NCBI GenBank assembly: GCA_020831805.1
Contig: JAFIFX010000001.1
Location: 372,001 to 436,000 of the forward strand
From: Planctomycetota bacterium
GTDB lineage: Bacteria > Planctomycetota > Phycisphaerae > Phycisphaerales > UBA1924
Reading direction: 5' to 3'
Length of the DNA: 64,000 bases
How positions within the stretch are numbered: position 1 is the stretch's first letter; every line of letters starts with the position of its first letter. Of this stretch, positions 54,705-63,048 are shown one piece after another. A program made the position numbers and the translations under genes. A model generated the notes under the pieces. It made no database searches. It was not told the DNA's origin and saw nothing but the letters and a program-made list of their open reading frames with translations.

Positions 54705-55835
54705 ATGCCGACGACCCAACCCGCTCCAAACTGGCCCGGCCCGGATGAAAAGCCATCCGGAAAAACCCGGAATCCCGAGCGCGTGCCGCCGGAACTCCGC
54801 CTGGCCGCCGCCGAGCGCCTCGTCTCCGCCCCCGACCGGGCGAAGGCCGCCCGGAGCCTGATCGAGACCGCCGATGATCATGGGATCGATCTGGACCTGC
54901 TCTGGGGCTCGATCGACCGCTCCGGGCGTCACCCGCGGGTCACCCAGGCCTGCCTGGCCGTGCCCACGGCCGGGCGGACGGTGATGCTCTTCCTCTCCGC
55001 CCCCGGCCCCGATCGCCAGTTCGGAGCCCCTTCCCAGCAGATCGATGATCTCACCGGGGTGCTCCAGGCCACCCTGACCGATCTGCCCGTCCGCGCCCCG
55101 CAGCACTGGGGCCTGGCCCAGGTGCTGGTCGAACCCGGCCAGACATGGGCCGAATCCGCCTGCCGCAACGCCGGAATGATGTGGGTCGGCCGCCTGCACT
55201 TCATGCGGCTCGCCTGGCCCGCCCGGATGCCCGCGTCCACGCCCTGGCCACCCGGGGTCACCGTCGAAGCCGTCGCCGACCCGCTGGACTTCTCGCCCCA
55301 GGGCGACGGCACGGCCCTGGAGTGGGCCCTGGACCGCACCTACGAGGCCACGCTGGACTGCCCGGAACTCTGCGGCCTGCGCTCGACCCGCGATGTCATC
55401 GCCAGCCACATGGCCACCGGGTCGTTCGACCCCGCCCACTGGTGGGTCGTCCGCCTCAACGGGGAGCCCGAGGGCTGCTGCCTTCTCAACCACTGCCCGG
55501 CGACGCGGTCGATCGAGCTGGTGTACATCGGGATCTCCCCCCGCCTGCGCGGGCACGGCCTGGCCCGGCGCGTCCTTGAGTACGCCTTGACAAAGCTCAA
55601 TGCGCCCGGGGCGCGCGAGGTGACCTGCGCCGTGGACACGCGCAACACCCCCGCCCTCAAGCTTTACCACGCGATGGGCTTCCGGGCCTTCGGCTCGCGC
55701 ACCGGCTTCGTCAAGCCGCTGCCGGGGTCGCAGATCGAAGCGAAACCCCACGAATCATCCACTTCACCCACCGGGGGTGGATCGATCGGGACATCCGGTG
55801 GACAAGAAAATATTGTGATTCCTAAACACTTGTGA
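54705..55835 (+). CDS. GNAT-family N-acetyltransferase
   Basis: A 376-aa protein with a single recognisable acetyltransferase domain at the C-terminus (about residues 235-350). The acetyl-CoA loop is ELVYIGISPRLRGHGLARRV, followed by the late motif NTPALKLYHAMGFRAFG. The N-terminal 200 residues may be a second, degenerate GNAT fold (a first half with WGLAQVLVEPGQTWAESACR), as seen in duplicated GNAT proteins. The substrate is unknown. Near its 3' end it contains DnaA-box-like words, and the dnaA gene lies 347 nt downstream. Confidence 0.82.
   Translation: MPTTQPAPNWPGPDEKPSGKTRNPERVPPELRLAAAERLVSAPDRAKAARSLIETADDHGIDLDLLWGSIDRSGRHPRVTQACLAVPTAGRTVMLFLSAPGPDRQFGAPSQQIDDLTGVLQATLTDLPVRAPQHWGLAQVLVEPGQTWAESACRNAGMMWVGRLHFMRLAWPARMPASTPWPPGVTVEAVADPLDFSPQGDGTALEWALDRTYEATLDCPELCGLRSTRDVIASHMATGSFDPAHWWVVRLNGEPEGCCLLNHCPATRSIELVYIGISPRLRGHGLARRVLEYALTKLNAPGAREVTCAVDTRNTPALKLYHAMGFRAFGSRTGFVKPLPGSQIEAKPHESSTSPTGGGSIGTSGGQENIVIPKHL
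55755..55805. promoter_or_regulatory. Cluster of DnaA-box-like words upstream of dnaA
   Basis: Three 9-mers share the core of the DnaA box TTATCCACA: TCATCCACT at 55755-55763 (7 of 9), CGATCCACC on the minus strand at 55776-55784 (6 of 9), and TTGTCCACC on the minus strand at 55797-55805 (7 of 9). An A/T-rich stretch follows at 55804-55833. It may serve dnaA autoregulation or an origin. The matches are imperfect and overlap coding sequence. Confidence 0.3.
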
Positions 55836-56182
55836 ACGCGCGGTCAGGCCCGCTCCGACCGGGCAAATCGCGTGTTCACCTGTTGCATGAGCGAGCCGAT
55901 TGGCCCTATCCTCTGCCCCGCCGGTTACGGATTCGACCGGCACGCGGGCAGCCGTTTGAGCCCGTCCCGGATGTTGCTTTTCGATCGAGCAGGGCACCAA
56001 AAATCCCCATCGCTCGTTTGGCAGGACGCGTGGGACACGCGTCCGGGACGCGGTCGGTCCGCAAACAGGGGAAGGACTCGTTCCAACCAAGATGTGTTGC
56101 CCGCGCCGGACGGCGACCGGGGCGCGATCGGATCGCGCCGAAGCCGTCCACGCAGGTCCAGGATGACCAGCGAGGCAGTTCC
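55836..56182 (+). other. Upstream region of dnaA
   Basis: About 350 nt without a convincing gene. The open frame joined to dnaA here lacks family features. A weak promoter-like pair, TTGCAT at 55883-55888 and TATCCT at 55907-55912 (18-nt spacing), reads toward dnaA. Confidence 0.4.
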
Positions 56183-57697
56183 GTGACCAGCGATTTCGCA
56201 CGACGCACAGGCCGAGAGGAAAACACCGCATGGAACACCGCATCGCCCGAAACCCGAACCACCCCCGCCTCCGCCAGGCACGCCGGCGATGACGACCTGG
56301 GCCGGCGCGTCCGCGACGGGCTGACCGCCGCCGTCGGCGAGCACCGCATCGCCCGGCTGCTGGGGACCCACGCCTCCATCCGCTGCGCCGATGACGCCGT
56401 GGAGATCTGCCTGCCGGACCGGTTCAGCGCGGAGATCGTCGAGCGCAACCTCGGCGATGCCCTGCGCCTGGCCGCCGATCAGGTGATCCCGGGGCGCGAC
56501 ATCCGCGTCCGCGTGGACGAGCAGCTCGCCGACGCGCCCGCGAACCGGGCCGCGGCCCCGGCCGGCCCGCCCCGCACGCCGCCGGCCGGCCCGGGCGCGC
56601 CGACCAGACCCGGCGGGCAGGGCCCCAAGCGGACCCCGGTGCCCCCCTTTCTGGTCGGCGCGGCCAACCGCGTGGCCCACGAGGCCGTGCGCCGGGCCGC
56701 CTGCGAGCCCGACGCCTCGGACCTGGTCTTCGTCCACGGGCCCTGCGGCGTGGGCAAGACCCACCTGCTCCGCCACGCCGCCGGGCTCTGCCGGCGCCAA
56801 AGGCCCAACGCCCGCATCCGCGTCACCAGCGGCGAGCTGTTCATCTCCGGCTACATCAACGCGATCAAGAACAGCACCGTCGACGAGTTCCAGAAGCGCC
56901 ACCGCAGGCTCGACCTGCTCGTCATCGACGATGTCCATGTCATCGCCGGCAAGGACGGCACCCAGCAGGAACTCATCCGCACGCTCAACGACCTGCTGAT
57001 GACCGGCGCCCGCGTGGTCCTCGCCTCGGACGCCCACCCCCGCGACATCGTCAAGCTGCACGCCGCCCTGTCCTCCCGCCTGGTCTCGGGCGTGGTGGCC
57101 CCCATCGAGCGCCCCGACGCGGACCTGGTCCGGCGGCTGGTGCCCGCGCTGGCCAAACGCCGCGGCATCGTGCTCGACCCGAAGGGCCAGGACATCCTCG
57201 TCCAGCGCATCCTCGAGGACCGGGAGGCCACCGTCCGCGACATCGAGGGCACGCTGACCCAGGTCCAGGCGATGGCCAGCCTGCTCGACCGCGACCGCGG
57301 CCTGTTCCTGACCGCCGAGCATGTGCGCCAGGCCGTCGAGATGCGCGCCGGCGAACGCCCCGGCATCCGCCCCGGCCCGGTGTCGATCGAGAAGATCATC
57401 GACACCGTCTGCCGCGAACTGGCCGTCACCCGCGACGACCTCGGCGGCAAGGGCCGCGCTAAAAAGGTCGTCCTCGCCCGCGAGATCATCGTCCACCTCG
57501 GCAAGCGCCACACCGGGCGCTCCTACCCCGAGCTGGCCATGGCCATCGGCCGCCCGAACCACTCGACCGTCATCACCGCCCACCAGCGATTCCAGCAGCG
57601 CGTCAAGACCGAAGACCCCATCGCCGTCGGCGCGGCCTTCGACGGCACGACCGCGGGTGAGCTGACCACGCGGATGGAGCGGGCGATGGGCCTCTGA
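56183..57697 (+). CDS. dnaA: Chromosomal replication initiator protein DnaA
   Basis: A 504-aa AAA+ initiator. Domain I is residues about 30-110 (DRFSAEIVERNLGDALRLA). A Pro/Ala/Gly-rich linker (domain II) follows, then the AAA+ domain with Walker A GPCGVGKTHLL (Lys 192), Walker B LLVIDDVHVIAGKDGTQQEL and the sensor segment VLASDAHPRDI. The C-terminal DNA-binding domain ends with RPNHSTVITAHQRF (457-470), matching the DnaA signature. The GTG at 56183 was chosen because GAGG lies 8 nt upstream and codons before it look non-coding. dnaN, recF and gyrB are not adjacent; the neighbours are a GNAT gene and a dockerin-tailed protein. Confidence 0.95.
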   Translation: MTSDFARRTGREENTAWNTASPETRTTPASARHAGDDDLGRRVRDGLTAAVGEHRIARLLGTHASIRCADDAVEICLPDRFSAEIVERNLGDALRLAADQVIPGRDIRVRVDEQLADAPANRAAAPAGPPRTPPAGPGAPTRPGGQGPKRTPVPPFLVGAANRVAHEAVRRAACEPDASDLVFVHGPCGVGKTHLLRHAAGLCRRQRPNARIRVTSGELFISGYINAIKNSTVDEFQKRHRRLDLLVIDDVHVIAGKDGTQQELIRTLNDLLMTGARVVLASDAHPRDIVKLHAALSSRLVSGVVAPIERPDADLVRRLVPALAKRRGIVLDPKGQDILVQRILEDREATVRDIEGTLTQVQAMASLLDRDRGLFLTAEHVRQAVEMRAGERPGIRPGPVSIEKIIDTVCRELAVTRDDLGGKGRAKKVVLAREIIVHLGKRHTGRSYPELAMAIGRPNHSTVITAHQRFQQRVKTEDPIAVGAAFDGTTAGELTTRMERAMGL

Positions 57698-57724
57698 GCC
57701 GGGCAGGGCTGGCCTCTCATGCTG

Positions 57725-57746
57725 CGGACCCTGTCTTCAGGGTCCG
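57725..57746. other. Perfect hairpin after dnaA
   Basis: CGGACCCTG / CAGGGTCCG, 9-bp stem with the loop TCTT, 28 nt past the dnaA stop. No T tract follows. It could be a factor-dependent terminator or an mRNA stabiliser. Confidence 0.55.
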
Positions 57747-57884
57747 TGCCGGCACGCCGTTGTGATGATTGGGACCTTGGTGGGATCGGGGCTCAACAGC
57801 CGGATCCATGCTGTGCAGGTGCTCGGCGACGGCTCGCGACCAGCGATGCACGCGGGGGGCTTCCTTTCTGGAACCGGCGGGGAT
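57746..57884 (+). pseudogene. Decayed fragment of a propeller-repeat gene
   Basis: Between dnaA and the dockerin-tailed gene, the translation gives VPARRCDDW in one frame. After a one-base shift it gives VGSGLNSRIHAVQVLGDGSR, then PAMHAGGFLSGTGGD. This follows the unit consensus of the seven-repeat protein at 5364 (ARWDGxxWxxLGxGL, then FDDGxGPALYAGGxF, then AGG) over about one repeat, with substitutions and a frameshift. No start or repeated continuation remains. It is read as a gene relic, possibly left by deletion of a second propeller protein. The resemblance was judged by eye. Confidence 0.5.
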
Positions 57885-57976
57885 GCTCTGCCGTATAGCC
57901 CTCACAGGGGCTTCGCCGCTCACCCAAGCCGATCACCCGCACCCGGCGAGACCCACCCCCGCAGGAGTAGAACCGC

Positions 57977-58936
57977 ATGCTCAGGCAAACCATGCTTTCC
58001 GTAGCGGCGGTCAGTATCAGCACCCTCACGGTTTGTGCGAATGCCCAAGTTCAGTACATCATGGATCCCGGCAGACTCGTGGGGCAGAACTACAGCAGCC
58101 ACGCACAGCGGCAGAGTGTCGGGCTCTATTCCGACAACGGGCAACTCAGGCTTGCGTTCGGTTCCGGGAGCACCGCATGGAGTTCGCCGGCGCCGTTCTT
58201 GCCCGGGCCCGCCCAACTTCATCCGCCCGCAGACTCTTTCTTCGCCAGCACCGGCGTGCTGCAGCCAGACGGGAACTACGCCTTGGCCGGCATGGACCTG
58301 CTCGCGTTCATCACATACAACAATCAGACATGGCACTCTGGACTTCAGTTTGGAGGCGGAGGAATCGCATATCTTGAAAATGGACTCTTTGCGTCCGCTG
58401 GACGCCTCCTCAGCAACGGAAATCTCGGGATCACGCTCACACGCTCGGACGGAACCCTGGAAAATCAGTTCGACCTGGGGACCGACTCGAGCAGGTACTA
58501 CGCCGGGCTGCAGTACACGGGACTCATTGACGACAAGCATGCGTTCTACGGCGTCAACAACACACAGACAATCGATGGCTTCTTGATTGACGACAATGGT
58601 CAAGAAACTGTCCAGAGAATTTTCATCAAGAATTTTTCGAACAGACCTCTTCGGGATCTGGAGCTTTTCACCATCAACAACACCCGATTTCTGGCGATTG
58701 CCTTCGCGACATCGTCCGGCGGCGGCGTGTGGGTCTACAACATGAACGGTTTCCCGCTCTTGGGCACATGCCCCGCCGACCTCAATGACGACGGCGAACT
58801 CAACTTCCTCGACTTCGCCGCCTTTGTCGACCTGTTCATCACGGCCTACCCAGGCGCCGACTTTAACGGCGACGGCCGGATTGATTTCTACGACTTTGCC
58901 GCCTTTCTGGCGGCCTTCAACGCGGGCTGCCCGTAA
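57977..58936 (+). CDS. Secreted protein with GC-type dockerin-like tail
   Basis: A 319-aa exported protein. The signal peptide cleaves near ANAQVQY, and GGAG stands before the ATG. The central 240 residues form an unrecognised, probably beta-rich domain (GNYALAGMDLLAFITYNNQT, LGITLTRSDGTLENQFDLG). The last 55 residues are a duplicated Asp-rich module: CPADLNDDGELNFLDFAAFV then FNGDGRIDFYDFAAFLAAFN and GCP. This is the same tail type as the protein at 5364. The middle of the gene is visibly less GC-rich than its neighbours, which may reflect different codon use or acquisition. Confidence 0.82.
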   Translation: MLRQTMLSVAAVSISTLTVCANAQVQYIMDPGRLVGQNYSSHAQRQSVGLYSDNGQLRLAFGSGSTAWSSPAPFLPGPAQLHPPADSFFASTGVLQPDGNYALAGMDLLAFITYNNQTWHSGLQFGGGGIAYLENGLFASAGRLLSNGNLGITLTRSDGTLENQFDLGTDSSRYYAGLQYTGLIDDKHAFYGVNNTQTIDGFLIDDNGQETVQRIFIKNFSNRPLRDLELFTINNTRFLAIAFATSSGGGVWVYNMNGFPLLGTCPADLNDDGELNFLDFAAFVDLFITAYPGADFNGDGRIDFYDFAAFLAAFNAGCP

Positions 58937-59502
58937 GCAACCCCATACATCCCGACCTCCTCCCCCATCTCGCCACCAACCAGAAGATCCGGGTCGCCAC
59001 CGACGACTCAGACGAGCATGTCTACGGCTATCTTCTCGGTCTGTCCGACGATCTCGCCCTTCTCCACACCTTCCTCGACTTTGATCCCGACGGCTACACC
59101 ATCATCCGCACGGATGAAGTGGATGAAGTCCGCCGCTCCGAGCACGAGGCGTTCTGGGACACGATGCTCGCCGCGGAGAACGCCCTGACCGGCCTGATCC
59201 GGCCGCCCGAGATCGGCCTCGGCTCGATGCGCGAGGCCGTCGTCTCCGTCGCGGCGCAGTACCCGCACATGATCATCGAGACCGAGGAAACCGACGAGCA
59301 GGACGAGGATTGGAAGACCTTCCACCTCGGCGTGCTCGTGGAAGCCCACGACGACTTCGCCGAGTTCCACGGCTACAACGCCCTCGGGGTCTGGGCCGAG
59401 AAGCCGGCCCTCCTCTGGTACAGCGAGATCACCCGCATCAAGTTCGACACCCGCTACGCCAACGCCTTCTGGCGGCATGTCCCGCCCAGGCCGCCCCTAT
59501 AG
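58927..59502 (+). CDS. Conserved-looking protein of unknown function, non-standard start
   Basis: The frame is open from 58885 to the stop at 59500-59502 and reads as real protein from about 58981: QKIRVATDDSDEHVYGYLLG, LSDDLALLHTFLDFDPDGYT, then HEAFWDTMLAAENALTGLI and AEFHGYNALGVWAEKPALLW. No ATG, GTG or TTG occurs before the GTG at 59119, which would remove about 46 well-formed residues. The start is therefore placed provisionally at CTG 58927, overlapping the dockerin gene by 10 nt; ATA at 58945 is another option. No family was recognised. Confidence 0.55.
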   Translation: MPVSNPIHPDLLPHLATNQKIRVATDDSDEHVYGYLLGLSDDLALLHTFLDFDPDGYTIIRTDEVDEVRRSEHEAFWDTMLAAENALTGLIRPPEIGLGSMREAVVSVAAQYPHMIIETEETDEQDEDWKTFHLGVLVEAHDDFAEFHGYNALGVWAEKPALLWYSEITRIKFDTRYANAFWRHVPPRPPL

Positions 59503-59584
59503 GGAGCCAGCCCGGCCGGGCGTCACCGAAAATGATCGGCCTGCCCGCTGGGCCCCGGCCCCCCAGCCCGCCGACAATACCCCC

Positions 59585-60775
59585 ATGCCCCCGCCCCCCC
59601 ACCACCATCACGAGATCCCCCTGTCCCGGCCCAGCATCACCGCCCACGAGGAACGCCTCGTGCTCGAGGTGCTCCGGTCCGGGCGGCTGTCCATCGGGCC
59701 GATGGTCGAGCGGTTCGAGCAGCTCACCGCCGAGCGGGTCGGGGTCCGCCACGCCGTGGCCTGCTCCTCGGGCACCGCCGGGCTGCACATGGTCATGTCC
59801 GCCCTGGGCATCGGGCCCGGCGACGAGGTGATCACCACCCCCTTCTCCTTCATCGCCAGCGCCAACGCGATCCTCTATGTAGGGGCCAAACCGGTCTTCG
59901 TCGACATCTGCCCCAAGACCCTCAACGCCGACCCGGAGTTGATCGAACAGGCCGTCAACCCCCGGACCAAGGCCATCCTCGCGGTCGAGGCCTTCGGCAA
60001 CCCGGCCCACATGGAGGCCTACGCCCGGATCGCCGCCAAGCACGAGATCGTCCTCGTCGAGGACTGCTGCGAGGCCCTGGGCACCAAGCACAACGGACGC
60101 CAGGCGGGCTCGTTCGGCCGGGCCGGGGTCTTTGGGTATTACCCCAACAAGCAGATCACCACCGGCGAGGGCGGCATGGTCGTGACCAACGACGACCGCC
60201 TGGCCGACCTCTGCCGCAGCCTGCGCAATCAGGGCCGGGCCGTCGCCGGGCACGGTTCGGTCGCCCCCGGCTCGACCGCCGGGGCGTGGCTCCAGCACGA
60301 GCGGCTCGGCTTCAACTACCGGCTCAGCGAAATCGCCGCCGCTGTGGGCGTGGGCCAGATGGAACGCTTCGACGAGATCGTCGCGGCCCGCCAGCGGGTG
60401 GCCAACCGGTACATGCAACGCCTGCTCGATGTCAACGACCTGATCCTGCCGACCGTGCCCGAGGGGGCGGAGATGAGCTGGTTCGTCTTCGTGGTCCGCC
60501 TGGCGGCGGGGTTCACCCGGGAAGAGCGGGACCGGATCATCCAGGGCATGCGCAACCACGACATCGGGGCCGCGGACTACTTCCCCTGCATCCACCTCCA
60601 GCCGTTCTACCGGCGGGCCTACGGGTTTAAAGAGGGTGATTTCCCCATTTCCGAGTCGGTCAGCAACCGGACCATCGCCGTGCCCTTCTTCGCGGAGATG
60701 ACCGACCGGGAGATCGACCTGGTGGGCCAGACGCTGGAGGTCATGATCAGCCGCGAGGGCCTGGCCCGGCGGTGA
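59585..60775 (+). CDS. DegT/DnrJ/EryC1/StrS-family aminotransferase
   Basis: A 396-aa PLP enzyme. Such proteins transaminate keto-sugars or shuttle amino groups in surface polysaccharide synthesis. Features are the His-rich start (PPPPHHHHEIPLSRPSITA), SSGTAGLHMVMSALGIGPGD, TTPFSFIASANAILY, the PLP-binding Asp in LVEDCCEALG and the lysine segment GYYPNKQITTGEGGM. The end has ADYFPCIHLQPFYRRAYG. No other sugar-nucleotide genes are adjacent, so the substrate is open. The ATG was chosen at the first codon of the conserved part. Confidence 0.92.
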   Translation: MPPPPHHHHEIPLSRPSITAHEERLVLEVLRSGRLSIGPMVERFEQLTAERVGVRHAVACSSGTAGLHMVMSALGIGPGDEVITTPFSFIASANAILYVGAKPVFVDICPKTLNADPELIEQAVNPRTKAILAVEAFGNPAHMEAYARIAAKHEIVLVEDCCEALGTKHNGRQAGSFGRAGVFGYYPNKQITTGEGGMVVTNDDRLADLCRSLRNQGRAVAGHGSVAPGSTAGAWLQHERLGFNYRLSEIAAAVGVGQMERFDEIVAARQRVANRYMQRLLDVNDLILPTVPEGAEMSWFVFVVRLAAGFTREERDRIIQGMRNHDIGAADYFPCIHLQPFYRRAYGFKEGDFPISESVSNRTIAVPFFAEMTDREIDLVGQTLEVMISREGLARR

Positions 60776-60922
60776 GCCGACCGGGAAAGCCGATCGGGAA
60801 AGCCGGGCCGGGCTTGCCCAACCCGTGTGCGGGCCTATCATTGCGGCCCGGCCCACCGAGCCGGACCGACCGAACGATCCGATTCAGCGACCGACCCCGC
60901 GACCGACCCAGAGAGGTGCCCC

Positions 60923-61210
60923 ATGCCCTTCGAGTGCCACTTCACCGGCAAAAAGACAACTTTCGGCAAGAAGCGCGCCTGGCGCGGCCAGCGCATCGTC
61001 AAGGGCGGCTTCGGCCTCAAGGCTACCGGTATCTCCCGGCGGACCTTCAAGCCCAACCTCCAGAAGGTCACCTGCGTCCTGACCGACGAGAAGGGCAGCA
61101 GCCAGACCAAGAAGGTCTTGGTCTCGGTCCATGCCATCCGCTCCGGGCTGGTCGTCAAGGCCCCCAAGCGCAAGTACACCTACACCCGCGCTCAGAAGGC
61201 CGAGGACTGA
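60923..61210 (+). CDS. rpmB: Ribosomal protein bL28
   Basis: A 95-aa large-subunit protein. The FECHFTGKKTTFGKK start, the ISRRTFKPNLQKVTCVL core and LVSVHAIRSGLVVKAPKRK match L28. The second half is longer than in short L28 forms. GAGAGG precedes the ATG. An intrinsic terminator follows. Confidence 0.9.
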   Translation: MPFECHFTGKKTTFGKKRAWRGQRIVKGGFGLKATGISRRTFKPNLQKVTCVLTDEKGSSQTKKVLVSVHAIRSGLVVKAPKRKYTYTRAQKAED

Positions 61211-61244
61211 TCCTCCCCTCCCCCCCCCCCTCATTCGCACCGAT

Positions 61245-61276
61245 CCGCCCGTCCCGAGACGGGCGGCTTTCTTTTT
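61245..61276 (+). terminator. Rho-independent terminator after rpmB
   Basis: Perfect 9-bp stem CCGCCCGTC / GACGGGCGG with loop CCGA, followed by CTTTCTTTTT. Confidence 0.93.
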
Positions 61277-61330
61277 GGAACTTTGTTTTCGACCCGCCCT
61301 CCGGTACCATATTCCGAACGGAGGTCCGCC

Positions 61331-61918
61331 ATGCGCTGCGAACGCTGCGAACGCGAAGCGACCATCCACGAGGTCATCATCCACAAGGGCGAGAAGCGGG
61401 AACGCCACCTGTGCGAGCAGTGCGCCGGCAAGGCGGGGCTGTCCGCCGACCCCCACCTGCCCATCGCCCAGCTCATCAGCGGGTTCATGCTCGGGCCGAA
61501 CAACCCCAAGCCCGCCGAGGGTAAGCCCGTCGCCCCCCCCACCGCCCGGACGGTCGCCCGGTGCGCCGGCTGCGGCACGACCTACACCGCGTTCAAGGAG
61601 TCCGGCCTGCTCGGCTGCCCGGCGTGCTACGACGCCTTCTGCGAGCGTCTCGGCCCCCTGATCGAGCGGGCCCACGAGGGGGCCTGCCACCATGTCGGCA
61701 AGTTCCCGCGCCGCGCCCTGCGCGACTGCCGCTCGCTCGGCGACCGCGACCGCGTCGAGGTGCTGCTCGGTTCGGCCCGCGAGCGGGAGGAACGCCTGGA
61801 ATCCCTGCGCAAGGCCCTGGCCAAGGCCGTCCGCGACGAGGACTACGAGCGGGCCGCCATGCTCCGCGACGAACTCAACCGCGTCAGCGACCTGCTGCAG
61901 GACACCCGCGAATCGTGA
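61331..61918 (+). CDS. mcsA: McsA-like zinc protein, activator of the protein-arginine kinase
   Basis: A 195-aa protein. An N-terminal zinc finger is formed by CERCER (residues 3-6) and CEQCAG. A second one is formed by CAGCGTTY and CPACYDAF. The C-terminal UVR motif (KAVRDEDYERAAMLRDELNR) lies in a coiled coil. This layout is that of McsA, which activates McsB in Firmicutes. GGAGG precedes the ATG. Its stop overlaps the mcsB start (GTGA). Confidence 0.88.
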   Translation: MRCERCEREATIHEVIIHKGEKRERHLCEQCAGKAGLSADPHLPIAQLISGFMLGPNNPKPAEGKPVAPPTARTVARCAGCGTTYTAFKESGLLGCPACYDAFCERLGPLIERAHEGACHHVGKFPRRALRDCRSLGDRDRVEVLLGSAREREERLESLRKALAKAVRDEDYERAAMLRDELNRVSDLLQDTRES

Positions 61919-63048
61919 AAGAGCCCGACCACAGCCAGCAGCCAGCCGAGGGAACCCCGACCCCCCCCCGCGTGTTCGAGCGCGGGACGGAATGGCTGCG
62001 CGGCCAGGGCGACGCCTCCGATGTCGTGCTCTCCTCCCGGGTGCGCGTGGCGCGGAACCTGGCCGGCTTCCCGTTCATGACCACCGCCTCGCGGACGGAC
62101 CGGTCGCAGATCCTCGACCTGTGCCGCCGACGGCTGCTCGGCGTGCCCGTCGGCGAGAGCCGGCGCGTCCTCTGGGTGGACCTGCACACCGCCAGCCACG
62201 ACGAGCGTGACCTGCTCGTCGAACGCCAGCTCATCAGCCGCAACCACGCCAAGGGCAAGCTCTCCAACGGTGCGGGCGGCGCCGATGAGCCCCGCGGCGT
62301 CGCCGTGGTCCTGCCCGACGAACGCGTCTCGGTCATGGTCAACGAGGAAGACCACCTCCGCATGCAGTCGATCCGCAGCGGCCTGGCCCTGGACGAGTGC
62401 CTGGCCGACATCGACGGGATCGACGACGAGCTGGAAAAGGGTCTGGATTTCGCCTTCCACCCGCGGTTCGGCTACCTGACCGCCTGCCCGACCAATGTCG
62501 GCACCGGCCTGCGCCTCAGCGTCATGCTGCACCTGCCCGGGCTGAAACTGACGGGAGAGCTCGAGAAAGCCAGCCGGGCCGCCCACGACATGGGCCTGGC
62601 CGTGCGGGGCTTCTACGGCGAGGGTTCCGAGGCCGCCGGCGAGTTCTATCAGGTCTCCAACCAGACCACGCTGGGCAAGTCCGACGCGCTGCTGCTCAAG
62701 GAGATGTCCTTTGAGATCATCCCGCGCCTGGTCGGATACGAACGCCACGCACGCCAGAAGCTGCTGGGCGAACGGCGCGAGAGCACGCACGACGCGGTCG
62801 CCCGGGCGTTGGGCACCCTCCGATACGCACGGATGCTCCGATCCGCCGAGGCCATGGACCTGCTCGGCATGGTCCGCCTGGGCGTGATCGGCGGCCTGAT
62901 CACCGATGTATCGCTCGAGCAGGTCCACGCGTTGCTGCTGGCCACGCAACCGGCCCACCTGTCGCGCGCCGTCCGGCGTGACCTGACCCCCCAGGAGCGG
63001 CGCGGCGCCCGCGCCGGGCTCTGCCGCGAAAGGCTGGGCGGGTCGTGA
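61915..63048 (+). CDS. mcsB: Protein-arginine kinase McsB
   Basis: A 377-aa ATP:guanido phosphotransferase that phosphorylates arginine residues on proteins, marking them for degradation or altering regulators. Signatures are SSRVRVARNLAGFPFM, the ATP-binding Arg segments in MVNEEDHLRMQSI, the catalytic Cys loop TACPTNVGTGLRLSVMLHLP and EFYQVSNQTTLGKSDALL. The GTG start overlaps the mcsA stop. A run of nine C at 61961-61969 lies within codons 16-19. ctsR and clpC, its partners in Firmicutes, are not present here. Confidence 0.93.
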   Translation: MKEPDHSQQPAEGTPTPPRVFERGTEWLRGQGDASDVVLSSRVRVARNLAGFPFMTTASRTDRSQILDLCRRRLLGVPVGESRRVLWVDLHTASHDERDLLVERQLISRNHAKGKLSNGAGGADEPRGVAVVLPDERVSVMVNEEDHLRMQSIRSGLALDECLADIDGIDDELEKGLDFAFHPRFGYLTACPTNVGTGLRLSVMLHLPGLKLTGELEKASRAAHDMGLAVRGFYGEGSEAAGEFYQVSNQTTLGKSDALLLKEMSFEIIPRLVGYERHARQKLLGERRESTHDAVARALGTLRYARMLRSAEAMDLLGMVRLGVIGGLITDVSLEQVHALLLATQPAHLSRAVRRDLTPQERRGARAGLCRERLGGS

